From assembly GCF_023243045.1 (NCBI RefSeq), contig NZ_JALKFX010000008.1:51457-97061 (forward strand): a stretch of DNA of 45,605 nt, written 5' to 3'. Positions 44,183 to 45,605 of the stretch are shown one piece after another (within the stretch, counting starts at the first letter, position 1; each line of letters opens with the position of its first letter). The stretch comes from Frankia sp. AgB32 (GTDB lineage: Bacteria > Actinomycetota > Actinomycetes > Frankiales > Frankiaceae). The position numbers and the translations under genes were made by a program. The notes below the pieces were generated by a model. The model saw only the letters and a list, made by a program, of their open reading frames with translations, ran no database searches and was not told the origin of the DNA.

Positions 44183-45412
44183 TCAGCCAACGAGACACGA
44201 CTCCGGAACCACCTCGTACTGCCGCCCCTCCGGACTCGTCCAGACGAAATGTCCGGGTCTGGGCTGACGCAGCTTCCAGTAACGCCTCGGACGGGCGCCA
44301 CCAGACGAGTCTCCGCGGGAGCTCCTGTCCGCCGAGTGTTTGAGACGATGATGCCGCCGACATTGTGGCCCAAGATTATCCCCCCGGGTTTTACCGCCGT
44401 TTCGATGCGGACTGGTGTGGTCGAGATCGCAGGCCATGGAGGGTCTATCGCAACCCGGGAAGATACACCTCGGATTCCGGGCCTGAACATACCGACGCAG
44501 AGCAGGAGATGGAAACCTCCGTTCACCGACCTCAAGAATCTTGCCATCCGCGGGATCCGTCAGAATTCGGCGCCAGGTGCTGCGGCCATCCTCCGCCATC
44601 TCACGGGCAATCCCCGCCGGGATGGGCCCGTAGCCGGGAATCTCGCCAGGGCTCTCGGAAATGCCGAGCAAGCAGTCAACCGGGACGATTACCTGGATTT
44701 CCAGCCGAACGCTCTCGCGATTACTCCCCATCAGCAGGTCGAAGAGAACGTCCGCCCTACGTTGATCCAGGTCCCGCTCGTCGTCAGTACCACCCGTCTG
44801 CCTGGCCAGGACATCGATTCGACGGAACGCCATTACCATTCGATCCGCCGGCAGCAGGGCGGAGAGCCTACCCATCCCGTCGACCTCGGTACGCATATCC
44901 ACTCGGCGTTTGGCAGCCGCTTTCCTGCGTCGACGGTCTGCGCCTTCCGGGTCGATGCGAATTACTCGGCGTCGCACCGCTGCCGCGAAAGCGTTGTGGC
45001 TCGGTCGGCCACCCTCCTTGAGCACCGAGCCCGCGACCTCATCGGCCTGCTCGTCAGCGAGATTCGCGGTCGATCGCTCCAGTGCCGACAGCCGATCGAG
45101 ATCAATGATGCCGAGGCCAAGCGCGGTTACCGCCACCGGCATACGACGGACGACACCGACCGCAAAAGCGAGTCGCCGGCCAGCCACCGCAGGCGACATC
45201 CCCAGCTCAGCCGCCAACTCATCGCCGGCGAACTCGTCATACGCCTGATAGGCCTGCTCACTCCCGTCAAGCTGAGGGGGCCGATGCTGAGCAAATTGCG
45301 CCCGGACCAGCAGTCTCTCGGCCTCACATCGGGCAATCTTTTTCCCGATCTCGGCGTCGAGGCGCAGGCAGTCAGCGGCGTCGAGATCAGCTACACGGCG
45401 ACCGTCGATCAT
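44183..45412 (-). CDS. DUF222 / HNH endonuclease domain protein (13E12 repeat family)
   Basis: A 409-residue protein from ATG 45412; GTG 45433 or TTG 45532 would extend it. The N-terminal two thirds are a helical DUF222 region (LGMSPAVAGRRLAFAVGVVRRMP, then LGIIDLDRLSALE). The C-terminal HNH domain shows CIFPGCDRP, the metal-site CDLDHTSPHRNGG and CRRHHRLKH, with paired Cys residues that probably bind zinc. Such proteins are abundant, often repeated, in actinobacterial genomes (the REP13E12 family in mycobacteria). They are often linked with mobile DNA, though their substrate is unknown. The gene is less GC-rich than its neighbours, which suits recent transfer. No inverted repeats or target duplications were found around it. 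Confidence 0.92.
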   Translation of the reverse strand: MIDGRRVADLDAADCLRLDAEIGKKIARCEAERLLVRAQFAQHRPPQLDGSEQAYQAYDEFAGDELAAELGMSPAVAGRRLAFAVGVVRRMPVAVTALGLGIIDLDRLSALERSTANLADEQADEVAGSVLKEGGRPSHNAFAAAVRRRVIRIDPEGADRRRRKAAAKRRVDMRTEVDGMGRLSALLPADRMVMAFRRIDVLARQTGGTDDERDLDQRRADVLFDLLMGSNRESVRLEIQVIVPVDCLLGISESPGEIPGYGPIPAGIAREMAEDGRSTWRRILTDPADGKILEVGERRFPSPALRRYVQARNPRCIFPGCDRPSMACDLDHTSPHRNGGKTRGDNLGPQCRRHHRLKHSADRSSRGDSSGGARPRRYWKLRQPRPGHFVWTSPEGRQYEVVPESCLVG

Positions 45413-45605
45413 CGAGCACTCGAGAATTCCCACACCGTCCGCGCAAGATTCAGATGTATCCGATACTCCTTCAAGATCGACCTTGCCACCTGCAGTCAGA
45501 AACCGAGGAAGACTCGCGCCCGCAGGGTCCAATGGCGCTTAGTTAAGCGGTCCGGGCAAGGATGATCTTCGGTGGCTGATCATGTCGGGTGCCGGTGTCT
45601 GTTGG

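Overview
The window is very GC-rich DNA from an actinobacterium. Many genes use GTG starts and several adjacent genes overlap by 4 bases (ATGA or GTGA). Some genes appear to have leaderless promoters. The right half follows a gene order known from Mycobacterium tuberculosis: rmlD, LCP protein and TIGR03089 protein (Rv3266c-Rv3268), then PH-domain membrane protein, birA, accD5 and accE5 (Rv3278c-Rv3281). A Frankia-like or related soil actinomycete fits the WD40 kinase and the repeat-rich proteins, but the sequence alone does not fix the genus.

Layout. 1-3512: the tail of a cut-off Thr/Pro-rich gene, then a membrane Ser/Thr kinase with a seven-blade WD40 domain. 3556-18556: a surface-polysaccharide locus. 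On the minus strand are a large HAD-type protein and a coiled-coil methyltransferase, coupled to each other. Diverging from them on the plus strand are an ABC-2 permease, a Wzt/TagH-like ATPase and three glycosyltransferases. Two multi-pass GT-C-like proteins then come back on the minus strand. 18557-20170: about 1.6 kb with no convincing gene, only two possible small ORFs and several repeats. 20171-31088: sugar-nucleotide and wall-attachment genes, namely rmlD, an LCP protein, rmlA, a GT-C-like membrane protein, a second LCP gene split by a frameshift, a TIGR03089 protein and a UDP-sugar dehydrogenase. 31005-38086: a beta-carbonic anhydrase, a GtrA-like protein, a TetR regulator, and three tandem paralogous single-pass proteins that share a four-cysteine outer domain. 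38127-44156: PH-domain protein, biotin ligase, and acyl-CoA carboxylase beta, epsilon and alpha subunits, then a DUF5313-like protein. 44183-45412: a DUF222/HNH endonuclease.

How the genes may work together. RmlA, RmlD and the dehydrogenase would supply activated sugars. The soluble and GT-C glycosyltransferases would build a glycan on a lipid carrier, the ABC transporter would export it, and the LCP proteins would attach it to peptidoglycan. The coiled-coil methyltransferase beside an ATPase with a carbohydrate-binding-like C-terminal domain recalls the WbdD/Wzt chain-capping and export logic of E. coli O8/O9a antigens; this is inference. BirA next to the carboxylase genes would biotinylate their alpha subunit.
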